Program-made: the position numbers and the translations under genes
Notes under the pieces: generated by a model
Told to the model about the DNA's origin: nothing
Seen by the model: only the letters and a program-made list of their open reading frames with translations
The model's database searches: none
In this document: positions 46,322 to 59,143 of the stretch, piece after piece
Layout of the letters: every line of letters begins with the position of its first letter
How positions within the stretch are numbered: position 1 is the stretch's first letter
Source: Coriaria nepalensis
Taxonomy: Eukaryota > Streptophyta > Magnoliopsida > Cucurbitales > Coriariaceae
Length of the DNA stretch: 64,000 bases
NCBI GenBank assembly: GCA_027186245.1
Contig: CP114486.1
Span: 9,748,501-9,812,500 of the forward strand
Reading direction: 5' to 3'

Positions 46322-49300
46322 TGCCATAATGACAAACTGTGAGCATTTTGAGCAAATCGAATGAGCTGTATGGGAGATTCAACAAAGCATGATGATGCAA
46401 TAGGAAATGTCTTTAGCGAATCAAGATTTCATTCGTGATTTGACAAACTCGTTCATGCATCCACGAAGTAGGGCTAGATCTAATAGGAAAAAGTCAAAAA
46501 AGTGGAAAAGTAGATCCACTTCAAGTTCGGTATCCAGAAATAGTAAGCAGCCACGACAACAAGAAGAGGAAGGAAAAGGGGTCACGACTTTGAATGGAGT
46601 TTCCCAAGTTCTCCAGTGTCGATCTGAATGTATAGTTAGATTAGGTGTGCCAATACTTTTCAATTCAAGAGATCCAAGGGCGTAGGAAGGTCGAGTTGAC
46701 ATATTTTCATCTAGTGGGAGATGCAAATCGATGGTGGTAGTGGTATGAAAGGTAAAAAAGAAAGAAATTTGTCACGTAGAAGGTGTTCGAGGCTAAAATT
46801 TTTTAAATGGTTTGGCTCAATGGAGTTTGGAAACGTGGATGAGTCTCATGCAAAGATACGACAAAATGGGTCGTTCGAAGATTTTCTTCGATAATTTGAG
46901 CGGCTCTCTAATTAGGTAAACGAGTGGCCACAAGAGGTATTGATGGGGACATTTCTTGAGGGGTTGAAGGATGAGATTGCATCAGAGGTGTAGCTGTTCA
47001 AAATGTGGCAGTTGTCTGAAGTGATTGACTTCGCTCGTTGATAGAATGCCAATTTTGTTAAGGGTCGGAAGAGTGGTGGTAGTAGCTCGGGTCGAACATA
47101 CATTAAATCGGTACTAACAGCAGCAGGTGCGAGATCTGTCGCTAAAATTACCACACCTAGAGCAGAAAAATGCTTATAGTTTGAGGAGATAAAGATGTGT
47201 CGGGAGAATAATCTCTACTATAATTGTGATGAGAAGTTTGTGTCGGGTCATCATTGTCAAGCGGTTTAAGCATTCATCATAGACACCATCGAGGAAGGGG
47301 ATGACCCAATCATAGATGCTCTGGTAGATCGTTAACTGAAGGAGGAAACTAGGGATCCATAAATATCTCTCCACTTGATTTTCAGCGGGGCAAGGTAGCG
47401 AACGATGCGGCTGCAAGCTCATATTTTGAATCAAAAAGTATATATCCTTGTCGACAGTGGGTCGAGTCATAACTTCATTCATAAGCAGGTCACCGGGAGG
47501 TTACGTTTGATAGTGAAGGTGGCTACCAAAGATTGCCTAGTATGCCATAATCAGTTTGATGAGGTCAAGGTTTTGAATTTGAAACATCGTTGTACTCCTT
47601 TCTTATCGAGGGAATGGATGTTGTCTTTGGCATTCAATGGCTAGTGGATCTTAGGCCGGTCATTTCAGATTGCCAAAATATGATCATGGAATTCGAAAAT
47701 AACGGACAACGATATAAGTTAACGGTTGCTACAGTTTGACTTTCTTTGGTCATGAGTGCGAATACTTTAATGTATGAATGGAGTGTCGGGGCTAAATGAT
47801 TTGCTTTCACCAACATTAAGCTACTTTCTAGTGGCGAGATGAAGCAGGAATGGGCCAAGGGAAATAAGTGGCTGCTATAGGAATTTCGACAGGTTATTGA
47901 AGAGCCATCCATCCTCCAACCCGCTCACCCGTATGATCATCAGATTCACTTAATTGAAGGAAAGCCAGTGAATGTCGCCCTATATAGGTATGCACATTTT
48001 TAGAAGGATGAGAGAGAGCGACAAGTGAATAGATGTCAGATTTATGTTTCATTCGACATAGCACGAGCCCATTCTTCTCCTCATTGGTTTTACTTGGAAA
48101 AAGAATAATGATTTGTGGCGGTTTTGCTTCGACTCCCAATGAGCACTACAAATATTTGGTGATGTCATTCGATTTGTGAAATGCACCATCAAATTTCTAA
48201 GTAGCCATGAATGCAATTTTCTAGCCATATCTCTCCTAATTTATATTGGTTTTCTTTGATGACATTTTGATTTACAGCTGTGCATGGAGGAACATGTTCG
48301 TCACCTACGGATGACGATGAAGATCCTTACTCTAAATCATTTTTCCATAAAACTATCTAAGTGTGAATTTGGTCAGCAAGAAGTGGAGTATCTTGGCCAT
48401 ATTATCAATACAAATAGTGTGCGGGCAAACCTAAATTTGAAGCAATGGTTCAATGGCCGGCACCTAAATTTGTCACCACTTTAAGGGGTTTTCTCGGGCT
48501 AACCAAGTATTATCGGAAGTTCGTCCGCCAATACGGGTTGATTCCATGACCTCTTACATAGCTACTTAAGAATGGACATTTCTCTTGGTCAGAAGAAGTA
48601 AATTCGGCGTTTCAAGCACTAAAGGAAACCATGGTTTCAACTCCACTTCTCATATTACTGGATTTTGCAGACACTTTTGTGAACTAAAAGGAGGCTTTCG
48701 GGTTCAGAATTGGTGTTGTTCTGTGGCAAAAAGGATAGCCCATCGCATACTTGAGTAAGACAATTAGACCTACAAAGAAAAATTGGTCAACTTATGCGAA
48801 AGAGATGCTCGTGATACTTGAAGTGGTTTGGGTTTGGCGACATTATTTACTTGGTTGTTGGTTTAGAATATGCATGGATCAAAAGTGTTTGAGGTACCTC
48901 CTTGAGCAACGCATAACGACACCAGAACAACAAAAAATGGCTTTCCAAGCTACTCGGGTGTGATTACGAGATTGTATATCGCCCGGGTTATGAGAACAAT
49001 GCAGCAGATGCGCTTTCAAGAAAGGAGGACATTAAGGAGCTATAAGTGATTTTTAAACCTTCATTTGTGGGCTAGGAATGGTTGAAAGCAACTATAGCAA
49101 TAGACCCACACTTGGGAAAGCTCATCATGAGGTTAGGGGAAGGAGGTCATAATGACTCTGGACGTATAATCCGTGAGGGCTGCATTTTTCAGCAAGGGCG
49201 TGTGCTAGTACCGAATAATTCAAACATCCAAGAAAAGATGATATGAGAATGCCACGATTCAGTTGAGAGAGGCCATTCCGGTGAGCTAAGAACTTTTCAA

Positions 49301-50520
49301 TGATTACATTGGTCGTTTTCCTGGGCGGGAATGAAAACTTATGTAAAAAGGTATGTCAAAAATTGCAATACATGTCAGTGAAATAAGAGTGTTAATCACT
49401 CTCCGGCGGGGCTATTGAGCCTGCTGCCTATTCCATAGAGAATTTGGGCAGATTATCTCTATGGATTTTGTTGACAGGTTACCCTTATCTGGAGGTAAGA
49501 ATTTGGTGTTAGTGGTGGTTGAACGATTGAGCAAATATGACCATTTTATGGCCCTTACACACCTTTGCTCCACATGAACTATCGCTGATGTATTCCTCTA
49601 ACAGAATGTTCGTTTACATGGGATTCTAGAATCCATAGTTTATGATCGGGATCAGATCTTCCTTAGCAATTTTTAGAAGGAGCTCTTCTGTCTTCACAAG
49701 ACACAACTCAAGCATAGTTCGACCTATCATTTCGAGACCATCTGGCAAACCAAAGTCGTAAATCATTGTTTGGAGCGATATTTGCATTGTTATGTTAATA
49801 ATAACCCACACCGCTGGGAATCTTTCTTGGCTTGGGTAGAGTATTGGTACAACACAACGTACCATCGCTTGATCATAATGACTCTGTTTGAAGGGATTTA
49901 CGGGCTACCGCCTCCAGGATTGCTTGGCTATGATGTAGGTTGTTCATCGGTGGAGGAAGTTGATAATGTTTTGCGCATGTGAGATGAGATACTTAGATAG
50001 TTGAAGGCGAATCTTAGTAACGTGCAAAATTAGATAAAATAGGCTACCGACAAGAAATACCAAGTTCAACGTTTGAAGAGGGCAAAAGGGTGTATTTAAA
50101 ATTGCAACCTTACTAGCAAGAGTCAGTGTTCAAAAGAGCTTTTTAAAAGCTTGATAGTCGCTACTTTAGCACGTGTAAGGTACTATCTCAGGTTGGGACA
50201 GTTGCTTATAAGTTAGAGTTATCGAAGGACTAAAAAATCCACCCAGTTTTCTATGTGTCGGTGCTGAATTGTCGTATGGGCACGCATGTTGTTATTCAAC
50301 CTTCACTCCCTCCTTATAGCATGGATGAGTTGATGCTACTTAAGCTAGATGAGGTGTTGCTATTTCGTTGGGTGCAGCTTAGAACTAGACAAGTTCAAGA
50401 AGCGCTCATTAGTTTGAAACATATAGGTCGGGAAGACGCTACATAGGAGTTGGTGATCGTTATCTGCCAACGCTTTCTGGAATGGAACCTTGAGGACAAG
50501 GTTCCTCTCGATGAGAGAGG
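46322..50520 (+). pseudogene. gypsy gag-pol remnant with chromodomain
   Basis: Gag: GDANRWW(Q)WYE and EFLNGFG-type segments near 46700-46820, and a degraded Cys/His knuckle near 47218. Protease: ILVDSGSSHNFI at about 47449. Reverse transcriptase: the entry region near 47915, then FDDILIYS at about 48257, but the centre between the FCVDYRALN-type and EHYKYLVM-type positions (near 48130-48150) is missing about 65 residues. RNase H: 48660-49040, ending [17 protein letters not shown]. Integrase: zinc finger near 49255-49390, core with WADISMDF-like, VYDRDQIF and NPHRWESFLAWVEYWYN. Chromodomain: a LISLKHIGREDATWEL-like segment at about 50408, then CQRFLEWNLEDKVPLDERG. Many stops make it inactive. 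Confidence 0.8.
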
Positions 50521-50523
50521 TAA

Positions 50524-50857
50524 TGATGAGACCGATGGGCTACATGAAGGAGTTGGGTTAAGAAGAAGCTCAAGTATTTAGGTTGCTAATTCATGGCTCA
50601 CGGGTTACGTGGTGGGTTTGCTTGCATGAGATCTACACAAATCTTTTCCTTATTTGAATTTGATTATTTACTTAATTGTTGCTAGGATTATCTCCTTATT
50701 TACTTGTTGGGATTATTTACTTATTTGTTTGCTAGGTTGTTTTGAGGGGATATGAAAAGTTTAATGAAATAAGAGGTTTTTTGTCACCGTGAGACAAGAT
50801 TCGTGTCATCCTAACACCTTGAGTTAGGTTTTGGTTTCATTGTTTATTGGTAAAGCA
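50524..50857 (+). repeat. 3' LTR of the gypsy element (about 334 bp)
   Basis: Starts at TGATGAGACC just after the GAGGACAAGG/GAGAGAGG purine tract and ends near TAAAGCA. The last 110 bases match the 5' LTR remnant. The start is approximate. Confidence 0.6.
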
Positions 50858-50859
50858 AT

Positions 50860-51750
50860 AAAGAAAATCACTAGGTAATGATAAAACAAAAGTTCTTATA
50901 ATTAACATTGCAACTCTTATGCCATTTCCCGCTAGGTAAAGAAAAATCACTATATTTATTAACTGAAGGTAAGTACTCTTTACAGTTTCTCTTTCAATGT
51001 TCATCTTGGTTATAATTAAAATATTTTCCATCATTTTCTTATCATTTCCCTTAACCTTTTTTGCCTGGAGCCCTTTCCCTTTTCCATGCTTCTTAAGCTT
51101 GGTACTCGACTTTCTCTTTTTAGAGATAAAGGTGCCCCCATAAGCAGAACGATCTTATCATTTTTCTTGAGGGATGATTCGGTTGTTTATAGTATTTTCA
51201 GTAACTCACCGAGAATTGGCTCCAATTTATTTATAAGAAAATTCAGCATTATCGCATCAAAACCAATAGGAAGAAAGTGGAGCATTAAATTACTACTTAG
51301 TTTAACATCCATTACAAAACCTAGTTAATTTCTCAATGAGCTTAGTCATCTTTAACATGTGTTCTCCAATAGAGGTATTATCATCCATTTTCATATGAAA
51401 TAGTTCCTTTAAGATAGCAAACAACTCATAGCAACTATTCTCCCCATAAATCTCATTACGTATTGCACAATATTAATAGCGTGTATTTTCTCATATTGTC
51501 TTTGGAATTCATTAGACATAAATGTAAGTACAATGTATTGCACCTCATTAACTTAATCCCACCACTTACGATAAGTGACGATTGTTTATTCATCAACTCC
51601 TTTAGTCGGAGCTTCTTTTAGACTTTCTGTAAGAACATGAGATAAGTGTTCATACTTGAGAACAATTCTCTACTATCGATGCCAATCCTTGAAATTAGAG
51701 CCAAGAAGTTTATTTTGCTAAAGGATTTGCTTCAATTGATTATTTGTCAT
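50860..51750 (-). pseudogene. copia gag fragment, decayed
   Basis: The ATG at 51750 opens MTNNQLKQILQQNKLLGSNF, then KDWHRQ-stop-RIVLKYEHLSHVL. Next come SNEFQRQYEKIHA near 51490 and LPIGFDAIMLNFLINKLE near 51270. This order matches the UBN2-type gag of plant copia elements. It is cut off close to the end of the gypsy 3' LTR, so the gypsy insertion or a deletion removed the rest. Confidence 0.65.
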
Positions 51751-54154
51751 CGCATGCTATATAAATATATGATAACATTGCTAATGTTTAAAAATACTAG
51801 CTACCAAAATTAAAAGGTTGTACTAATTTGGGTTTCACCCACTATTTTCTTAAGAGTTATATTATACTTTTCTATAATACGAGAAAATAATTTTTTTTAG
51901 TGGGAAAATAATCCTAAATTAAATATTACAATCCCACAAAAAGCGTGACCGTTGCAATATGTAATAAAAATAGTAAACTCGTTACAATTGTATCACTATA
52001 CAACTCCTTTATCTTGCCTTCTATCGATATAGCCCACAGAAGCATAACCTTATAAAATGGAATAAGTTCATCCAAACATTCGTGCATAGCATTGAAATAT
52101 TAAATTGGATTCTATAGGCGCACAACCAAGACCAAAATGATAAATCACTTATACTCAACATCACATGGAGGCAATAATGTTTGGAAGGCACACCACAAAA
52201 TCAATTTCATGAATTAAGAGCTTATTATAATTCGAGAAGGGATTTTAATAGTATGGTCTCATCATGTAATATACATGCAACATTAACTCCTTAATAAGCA
52301 CATATTTTACAATACATGTAACATATGAATAATTCAATTGCATACATTTTATATTATCATTTTCATTTAATGAATGCCAATGCTATTCAGAAAAATCCAA
52401 ACAACCTTTAGATCTAGCTAATTTAAGATCTCATAATACTAGGGATGGAAAAATTATCTGAATCTAATCTGATCTTATCGGGACAGATTGGATCAGATCC
52501 TAAACCTAAAAAATGATAACGGATTGGATATCTGATTGATAAGATACATTATAGATCTCACATATTGAATGAATATTTAAGGAAAGAAAAAAGAAAAGAT
52601 AAAACCTAAACAATGAAGAGTCTTCACTCTCGTGCACTCCTAAGAAGATCTAAGAAAAACCACAATCCTTCTCTCCTCCCATCTCTCATCTCCTCTCTCG
52701 TGTTGGCATCAACATTGCCTTCCCTCTAGCACAACTGAACCGTCATCCCGCCGCACTATTTTTCGGCTAGCCCTCCATCACAAATAAAAGTTACCTCCGC
52801 TCATGACTTCCTCATTGAATCCCAACAAAAATTATGATTGTTTATGATTTCAATTTTCGCTTCTCTTTTTTCTATTTCATATCTGCAATTATCTCCCTAC
52901 TATTTTGATATGATGTTTGTAACATATTCTATTTTTTCATCCATTTGTTCTTGTTTGCATACCATATGTTTGTGGAAATGCTAAGTTATTTTGATATTAA
53001 TTTTCTTTCCATATATTCACTGAATTTTGTAATTTTTAATAGGACTTGTAGTTGAGGACCCGAAGAAATGACGTAGATATTAATTCTCATTGTCGTTTAA
53101 TTGTACTTAAATTTGCTTACTTGTTTTGAGATTGTTACTGAATTATTATTAGTGAATAAAATGATATATTTAATTTTGGTTGATGGTTATTGAACTTCTT
53201 GTGACTCTATTGTTATGAGTATATAATTGTGATTTATATGTACTTTATAAGTAATTTTTAAATGATAATTAGACATAATTTAAATATTATGCATTATATG
53301 ATAATGGAATTGAATATTGGAAAGTTTGAATTTAGAAAAAATCTAGGAATATTCCTAGAAAAGAGGAATTTGTGGTTTGAGTCAGGACTACGTGAGGAAT
53401 GTGATTGTCGTCAAATGATAATAGACATTAAAAAATAAATATGTCTTCGAGTATGTCAGAAAGCCAACCCATATTGTCTGGTAGATCTTATGTCCGGTCT
53501 TCCACCAACCTCCATCTCCCTTCTAATTATAGATTCCGACCTCTTTTTACACTCATTTTCCTTATAACATTTCACTAGCATGCCACCCTTATGACACTGC
53601 TAGATCTATCTTCTTCTGACTGCCACCAACCTGAACGAGTCCTCCTCTGCTTCGGATTGATCCAGGATTCAGACTAGAGATCCGAGATGGTTGAGGATCC
53701 CTCCCTCGTGCCATGTCAGATTGTCCATATGTAGGCACTAAGATCTGTTCCACTCGGCCCATTCTAAATAAATGAGTCGTTACTGTTAGATAAACCACTT
53801 TCGAATCGACCGAACTTCAAAAATATAAGAAGAATAGAGAAAATACTAGAAAGAAAATAAGAATTAAAGAGAATTATTTTATTGCTTGTCATTTTTCCCA
53901 TACAAACAAAAACATCTACCTCCATCGTCATTTTTAACCATTATTTCTCTCTTCTAACAGTACACAGCAGCAGACCTCACACAAAAATGAATCTCCTTTT
54001 TCTCTCTCCAGATATAATTTCATACATCAGATTACACATAATCCTTAAATTGAACTGAGATCTTCACATTTCTTTTTGGATTGAATTGAGGAACTCGACT
54101 CATCTCCATATCAGTTGCGCATCCCATTTTGCCTACTCCTTAGTGTCAATGGGA
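51751..54154. other. Intergenic with retroelement leader and hAT-like end
   Basis: 51751-52430 is probably the leader or LTR of the copia fragment, but no clear ends were found. TAGGGATGGAAAAATTATC at 52442 resembles a hAT terminus. The rest is AT-rich; the 69-codon frame at 53589-53798 has no motif. Confidence 0.3.
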
Positions 54155-54162
54155 CCACGTGG
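54155..54162. promoter_or_regulatory. G-box upstream of the FPP gene
   Basis: CCACGTGG, a perfect palindromic G-box (core CACGTG), lies about 0.57 kb upstream of the leader exon of the coiled-coil gene. bZIP and bHLH factors bind such sites in plants. Its use here is inferred. Confidence 0.4.
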
Positions 54163-54480
54163 GACGAGGGGTCCACCACTTTAAAAATCAACCAGAAAAA
54201 AGCAGTGTAAAGTCAAAATTTCCTCGTAACGAGATGTGACAGCGGCGAATGCTGTTCTACTTTCACACTTGGTCCAGGGATTTGCTGGAATTAATTAATT
54301 AATTGGGATGGGGAAGATGAAGCGGCATCAGACTATGGCATGAATTATATGATCTCAATAATGCTACTAAGACTATAGAACCAGACATCCCAAATTAAAG
54401 GGCGGGAATAACGCTAATTCCCATTTCAAAAAATAAAAAATAAAATATAAAAGGAAAAAACAAGACCACGAATTGACTCT

Positions 54481-54516
<36 letters not shown>

Positions 54517-54719
54517 TGGTTTATATTCTGTATCTTTGATTGATCCCATAATTCCATTACCCAAAATAAATAAAAAATTCAAATGAAAAAAAAGATTGGG
54601 AGAAAAAAAATTATTCATTATTTTATTTATTACTAATACAACTATTTTAGAAAACCTCACTCACTCACTCACTCACATGATTGCTTAGTATCATTCTTTC
54701 TTCCTTAGGTCCTATGCTT

Positions 54720-55573
54720 CTTCCATTTCTCGACGCCAATTCTTTATGACATTCCTCAGATTTCTGCGCAGATTCTCTCTGCTCTACGGTAATACTATTA
54801 CTTTTGTTTTCCTTTATTATATATATTTTTTTTCTCTTATATTTGTCATGTTTTATCGTCTTTTAATGGTTCTCGGATTTTTTTTTTTACTCATATTTTG
54901 AAATGGGCAATCGTTATTTCGTAGATTCAATCAATAATCTGAAGTGGGTCTTAAGTATTATCCCAGTTTTCTAAGATTTTTAATTTGTGATTTGTGGTCC
55001 TCTTTAGCTAGTTTCTATCGTTTCAAATGTAAGGCTTGGAATTTTAGGGACTTGTTAGGTGCATATATATACCACACATGTTGTTCGAATTTTGTGATTC
55101 AAGTAAGTTTTCCTTAAGTTCGAAAAATGATTTTCATATTCTAATTTTGAGTTGCTTTCAAGGAATAAGGGTTTGAAATTTTGTTGTTAGAAGTTAGGTT
55201 GGGGAGTGGATTGTAAGCATATCTGAGAAAACCACAAGACAATCTACCAATTCTGGAAATATTTACAAAATTTCTTTTCTCCCCTTGTTGGGTTTTCCTT
55301 CTTTTTTTTTTTGGCTTACAATTCTTTGGAGGAAGCTCCGGATTTTCATTTTTCAATACAAAATCAAACCCACTTCAGAAAACAGAAATTGGGGTTTATA
55401 AATGATAAATTATGCACTTCACCCGAAATTGAGATTCTTCAATTTTTAATCATGGACATGGGAATCGTTGATTAGCTCTGTTTAATTCTGATCAAATTGT
55501 GGGTTATTTTTTCCTAGTGATTTTTCTTGATGGAATCTTTTGAGGTCTTCTTGCTTAGACTTTAATCAGAGAG
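54720..55573 (+). promoter_or_regulatory. 5' leader exon and leader intron of the FPP gene
   Basis: A pyrimidine-rich leader ends at 54788 with donor CTACG/GTAATA. The leader intron runs 54789-55558 and ends in TTGCTTAG, leaving 15 leader bases before the ATG at 55574. ACTC tandem repeats are at 54658-54676 and a 30-base T run is at about 54483-54512. Confidence 0.55.
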
Positions 55574-57913
55574 ATGGATCGCCGGAGCTGGCTGTGGCGG
55601 AGAAAGTCGTCGGAGAAGAGTCCTGGAGAATCCGAGAGCTCGGGTTCGATCTCTTCTGAGAGGCTCTTGGATGATCAGGTAGGTGATGGCTTTTATTCAC
55701 ACCTAATTGTACATACAGAAATTGAAATTTTTGCACAACCTTAGAGACCCTTTTGGCTACCATTCTAAATGTGGTATAATCAACTTGGCTTTTTCCATTG
55801 ATTTCTCTGAAATTGATAGTTTGAGCCAAATGAGTCCTTGCTGTTTGTGTACCCTTCATAACTTCAACAAAGTATTTAGTTTTGTGGTCAAAATTGGCTG
55901 ATTTCCTTACTGAAAATAAAATCATTATATGAACTCTTTCGGCTTAATTTTGCTTTGTGATATTACTGTGCCTCAACACACCCCTTCTTAATACCTTATC
56001 TTCATTCTTGAGCTCTTCATTTTCCTCTCTCTTTTTCTCCTGATTTTTTGTTTTTATTTGTTTTTTGTCGAAGGCATATCCAATTCAGAGTGCTCAATCT
56101 CCGGATCAATTTTCTTCAAAATCTGCTCTGGATGATGAAGTCAATGACAATGTAAAGGCTTTAAGAGAGAAATTATCAGCTGCTCTTCTTAACATTAGTG
56201 CCAGAGAGGAATTGATTAATCAACATGCCAAAGTTGCAGAAGAAGCTGTTTCAGGTTCTTTTATTATTCACATATTTTATTTGCAATTAGCACCTACTAC
56301 ATGTAAAATCAGTATCTATTTTCACTCAATGGTAATTTTTTTTTCCCCTAAAGGTTGGGAGAAGGCTGAAAGTGAAGTGTTAGTATTGAAGCAACAACTT
56401 GAATCAGCAAATCTAAAGAACTCATCTTTGGAAGATAGGATTAGTCATCTTGATGGAGCACTAAAGGAATGTTTAAGGCAACTCAGGCAAGTAAGAGAAG
56501 ATCAAGACAAGAAAATCAACGAAATTGTTTCCAAGAAAAATTCTGAGTTGGAATCCACAATATCAATTCTAGAAACCGAATTGACCAATCTCCAAACTCA
56601 ACTTGAAACTGCAAAAACAGAAGCAGAGGAAGCATCCTCTAATCTTAGCCCAAAGCTTGAAGCTTTTGAGAGAGAAAACTCGACTCTTAAATTCAAGCTT
56701 CATTCTCTATCTAAGGAATTAGAAATCAAAACAGTAGAGAGAGATTTAAGCACTCAGGCAGCTGAATTGGCCAGTAAGCAGAATCTAGTCAGTATAAAGA
56801 AGATCAATAAGCTTGAATCTGAAATCAGAAGGCTAAATGCCATTTGCTTTAAAGCATCATCTTCTACTCCTTTTAATAATAGTAGTAATAATAACACCAA
56901 CAATAACAAGCCTTCTCTTGCATCATCAGTTGTAATCAATCTGATGGAAGACTTTCTTGAAATGGAAAGGCTTGTTTCTTTGCCGGATGAGGTGGGATAC
57001 ACCAAATTGGATCCGTCTGATAATGAGAATGCATTGAAGACCCAGCTTGAGGTAATGATTCATAGAACGGCGGAACTGGAGGAGAAAGTAGAGAAGATGG
57101 AGAGTGAAAAAATGGAGCTTGAGATTGCTTTAAAGGAGTGTCAAAAGGAGGTAAAGGAATCAGAGGTAAAGAGGGTAGAGATGGAGAAGGAATTGGATTT
57201 AGTGAAGCGGCTGAAGAGAGATATAGAGGAGGAAGTGGAAGCCATTAAAGTGAAGAGAGAATCAGCTGAATTGGAATTAAATACTGTTAAGTTAGAGATG
57301 GAAGCCTTGCTTTTGAAAATTGGTTGTTTAGAGGAAGATGTTGATAAGGAGAGAGCTTTTTCGGGAGAAAATATGGTTGTGTGTGGGAAATTGGAAGGAG
57401 AGCTATTGAGATTGAAAAATGAGGCCGAGAATTTTAATGGTAAATACCATAAGAATGAATTGAAGATAACACAGGTCAGTTTTCTAACACGTGAAGTTAT
57501 TGTGTACACATTATGTAGACAAAAAGCACCCAGCCATTATGGTCCTGCCACATAAGCTAAAATGGCTTATATTGCAGAAGCCTAATTGCTAAGTGCACAA
57601 CCGCAAGAGAATCACTCTTCTAAGACTTGGTATTTGAAAAGTGTTTGATTCTGTTTTTTATTTAAATTTTTTAACATTTGGGTTGTATGGGAAACAGGAA
57701 AAGGAGTTGGAAATGGCAGCTTATAAATTTGCAGAATGCCATAAAACAATAGCATCTCTTGGAAAGCTACTCCAGTCCATAGCAACATTTGAGGACCTAC
57801 TTAATATGGACTCTCATGAGGAGCCATTAGAGCATGTTAGTGAAGGGCTATCGATTGGTAAGCAAAGGGGCTTGGATTCATCTTTAGTAGCAAACCCGAG
57901 AATCAGTGTCTGA
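55574..57913 (+). CDS. FPP: Filament-like plant protein, coiled coil (540 aa)
   Basis: Four coding exons: 55574-55678, 56074-56254, 56354-57474 and 57698-57913, all with GT-AG borders, totalling 541 codons with the stop. The start [19 protein letters not shown] is the family signature. Residues about 45-500 are mostly long heptad-like helices (e.g. [36 protein letters not shown]), with an Asn/Ser-rich linker near residue 260. This is the FPP (DUF869) family, coiled-coil proteins linked to microtubules and the cell cortex, where known partners include MAP65-type functions; the exact role here is inferred. At 540 residues it is at the short end of the family, whose larger members reach about 1000. 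The C-terminal exon keeps the [22 protein letters not shown] block, so it looks complete. Confidence 0.93.
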
Positions 57914-58518
57914 AAGACAGCCGATTTGAACTTGGGGAAAGTTTCTATTTTTCATTTTTGAAGGTAAAAAAGAATTAGTGATAAATATAGATACAGTACA
58001 GAAAAGGCAATGAAGGAGAACAACAAGGTTTGACATTTTTAATTGTAAAATGCTGAAACTAGGCTTTTTTCCTTTTTGGGGGGCTGTGTATATATACTAT
58101 ATATACGATGTGGGGATTAATTGAAGCCATACTTGTAGTACCAAAAAAAAAAAAAAAAAAATTTGTTTGCACTTGGAAAACAAAGAAAAATGGCTCTACT
58201 TTATATGAGAAGGAGATATATATATATATATACCATATATTTCATGAAGCTCTTGGTTCATGCAGAAGTACTACAAATGGCATTATTATATACTAAGTAA
58301 CTACGGTATATTCCTCTATCCATCTTTTATTTTGTTTTGTTTTATTTTATATTTATTCTTGGTTTCTTTTTCGGTTCTTTTTTTTTTTTTTTTTTTTTTT
58401 TATTACGCCATTGTACTTGCAAGTTTTAGGATCTAAGTACATAAGGGCATAATTTAAATAACTTGCTAAATACACCATGATAAATTTCATGTGACCTTTA
58501 CGCCTGATAATAGAGGTT
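57914..58518. other. 3' flank of the FPP gene
   Basis: Probable 3' UTR (57914 to about 58060), then AT-rich sequence with A and T runs at 58141-58160 and 58379-58401. No gene. Confidence 0.45.
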
Positions 58519-58773
58519 TAGAGCCCTTTTGGGAGTATTTTATAAACAGTCAAATTGGCTTATTTCATAGTAATTTTTGGGGTTTGGTAAAAAAAATATA
58601 TTTAATGTTATTTTTTTAAAAATAAACTTTTATTTTTCTTATTTTCATAAATATTAAATAATTATATTTTAAATATTTTAATTAATTTTTACTTATAAAT
58701 ATTTTTTAAATACATATTTACTTATAAATCACTTATCAATATATTTTTTTAAACACTCTTAAATGGACTCTTA
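58519..58773. repeat. MITE-like element, imperfect terminal inverted repeats
   Basis: The left end TAGAGCCCTTTTGGGAGTATTTT and the inverse of the right end (…AAACACTCTTAAATGGACTCTTA) match at most positions. The interior is extremely AT-rich and non-coding. A target-site repeat was not confirmed. Confidence 0.4.
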
Positions 58774-59059
58774 GTAAAATAGCCATAGTGGGCCGAGGTG
58801 CAAATTTATGATAGTAGATGAGGTCAAAGCGATTGTTTTTATAGGCAAGGGGCGAAGGCGTAATAGCTCATAATAGGAATTTGGAAAATTTTGTTTAAAA
58901 TTTCAGTTTGAATTTAATTTTGATTCGATCCTCTACTCCACAGTCCATAACTCTAACTTATCAAAAGGGTTTAGCTTCCAAATTGCTTTGTAATATATGA
59001 CCAAAATAGACTAAAATACAAGATTTGTTAAATTTAATAGAGCAGATGTATATATGCAA

Positions 59060-59131
59060 GGTTCTATGGTGTAGTGGTTAGCACTCTGGACTTTGAATCC
59101 AGCGACCTGGGTTCGACTCCCGGTAGGACCT
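59060..59131 (+). tRNA. tRNA-Gln (anticodon TTG)
   Basis: A 72-base cloverleaf. The acceptor stem GGTTCTA pairs with TAGGACC, and the anticodon arm CTGGA/TCCAG carries loop CTTTGAA with TTG at 59093-59095. The B box GGTTCGACTCC is at 59110-59120 and the A box lies in TGGTGTAGTGG. No intron. A TATA-like TATATATG lies just upstream and a T run follows. This matches nuclear plant tRNA-Gln(UUG), which decodes CAA. The gene looks functional. Confidence 0.97.
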
Positions 59132-59132
59132 G

Positions 59133-59143
59133 TTTTTTTTTTT
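59133..59143 (+). terminator. RNA polymerase III terminator
   Basis: A run of 11 T directly after the tRNA-Gln gene. Confidence 0.85.

Larger units (their letters stand above)
46189..50857 (+). mobile_element. Ty3/gypsy chromodomain element (chromovirus), decayed
   Basis: The end of a 5' LTR (46189-46301) is followed by a primer site for initiator tRNA-Met, then gag, protease, reverse transcriptase, RNase H, integrase, a chromodomain-like tail and a short 3' LTR. Similarity between the LTRs covers only their last 110 bases, because the 5' LTR is cut at about 46189. The left neighbour is unrelated AT-rich DNA. The order protease, RT, RNase H, integrase, chromodomain is that of plant chromoviruses. 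Confidence 0.8.

Noticed and set aside
46421..46726. A 101-codon minus-strand frame
   Set aside because: Antisense to the decayed gag of the chromodomain gypsy element.
55707..55925. Open frames on both strands between the first two FPP exons
   Set aside because: They fall within the first coding intron (55679-56073) and have no conserved features.
57475..57555. Read-through of FPP exon 3 into the following intron
   Set aside because: A clean donor at 57475 and acceptor at 57697 restore the conserved C-terminus, so the extended frame is intron.
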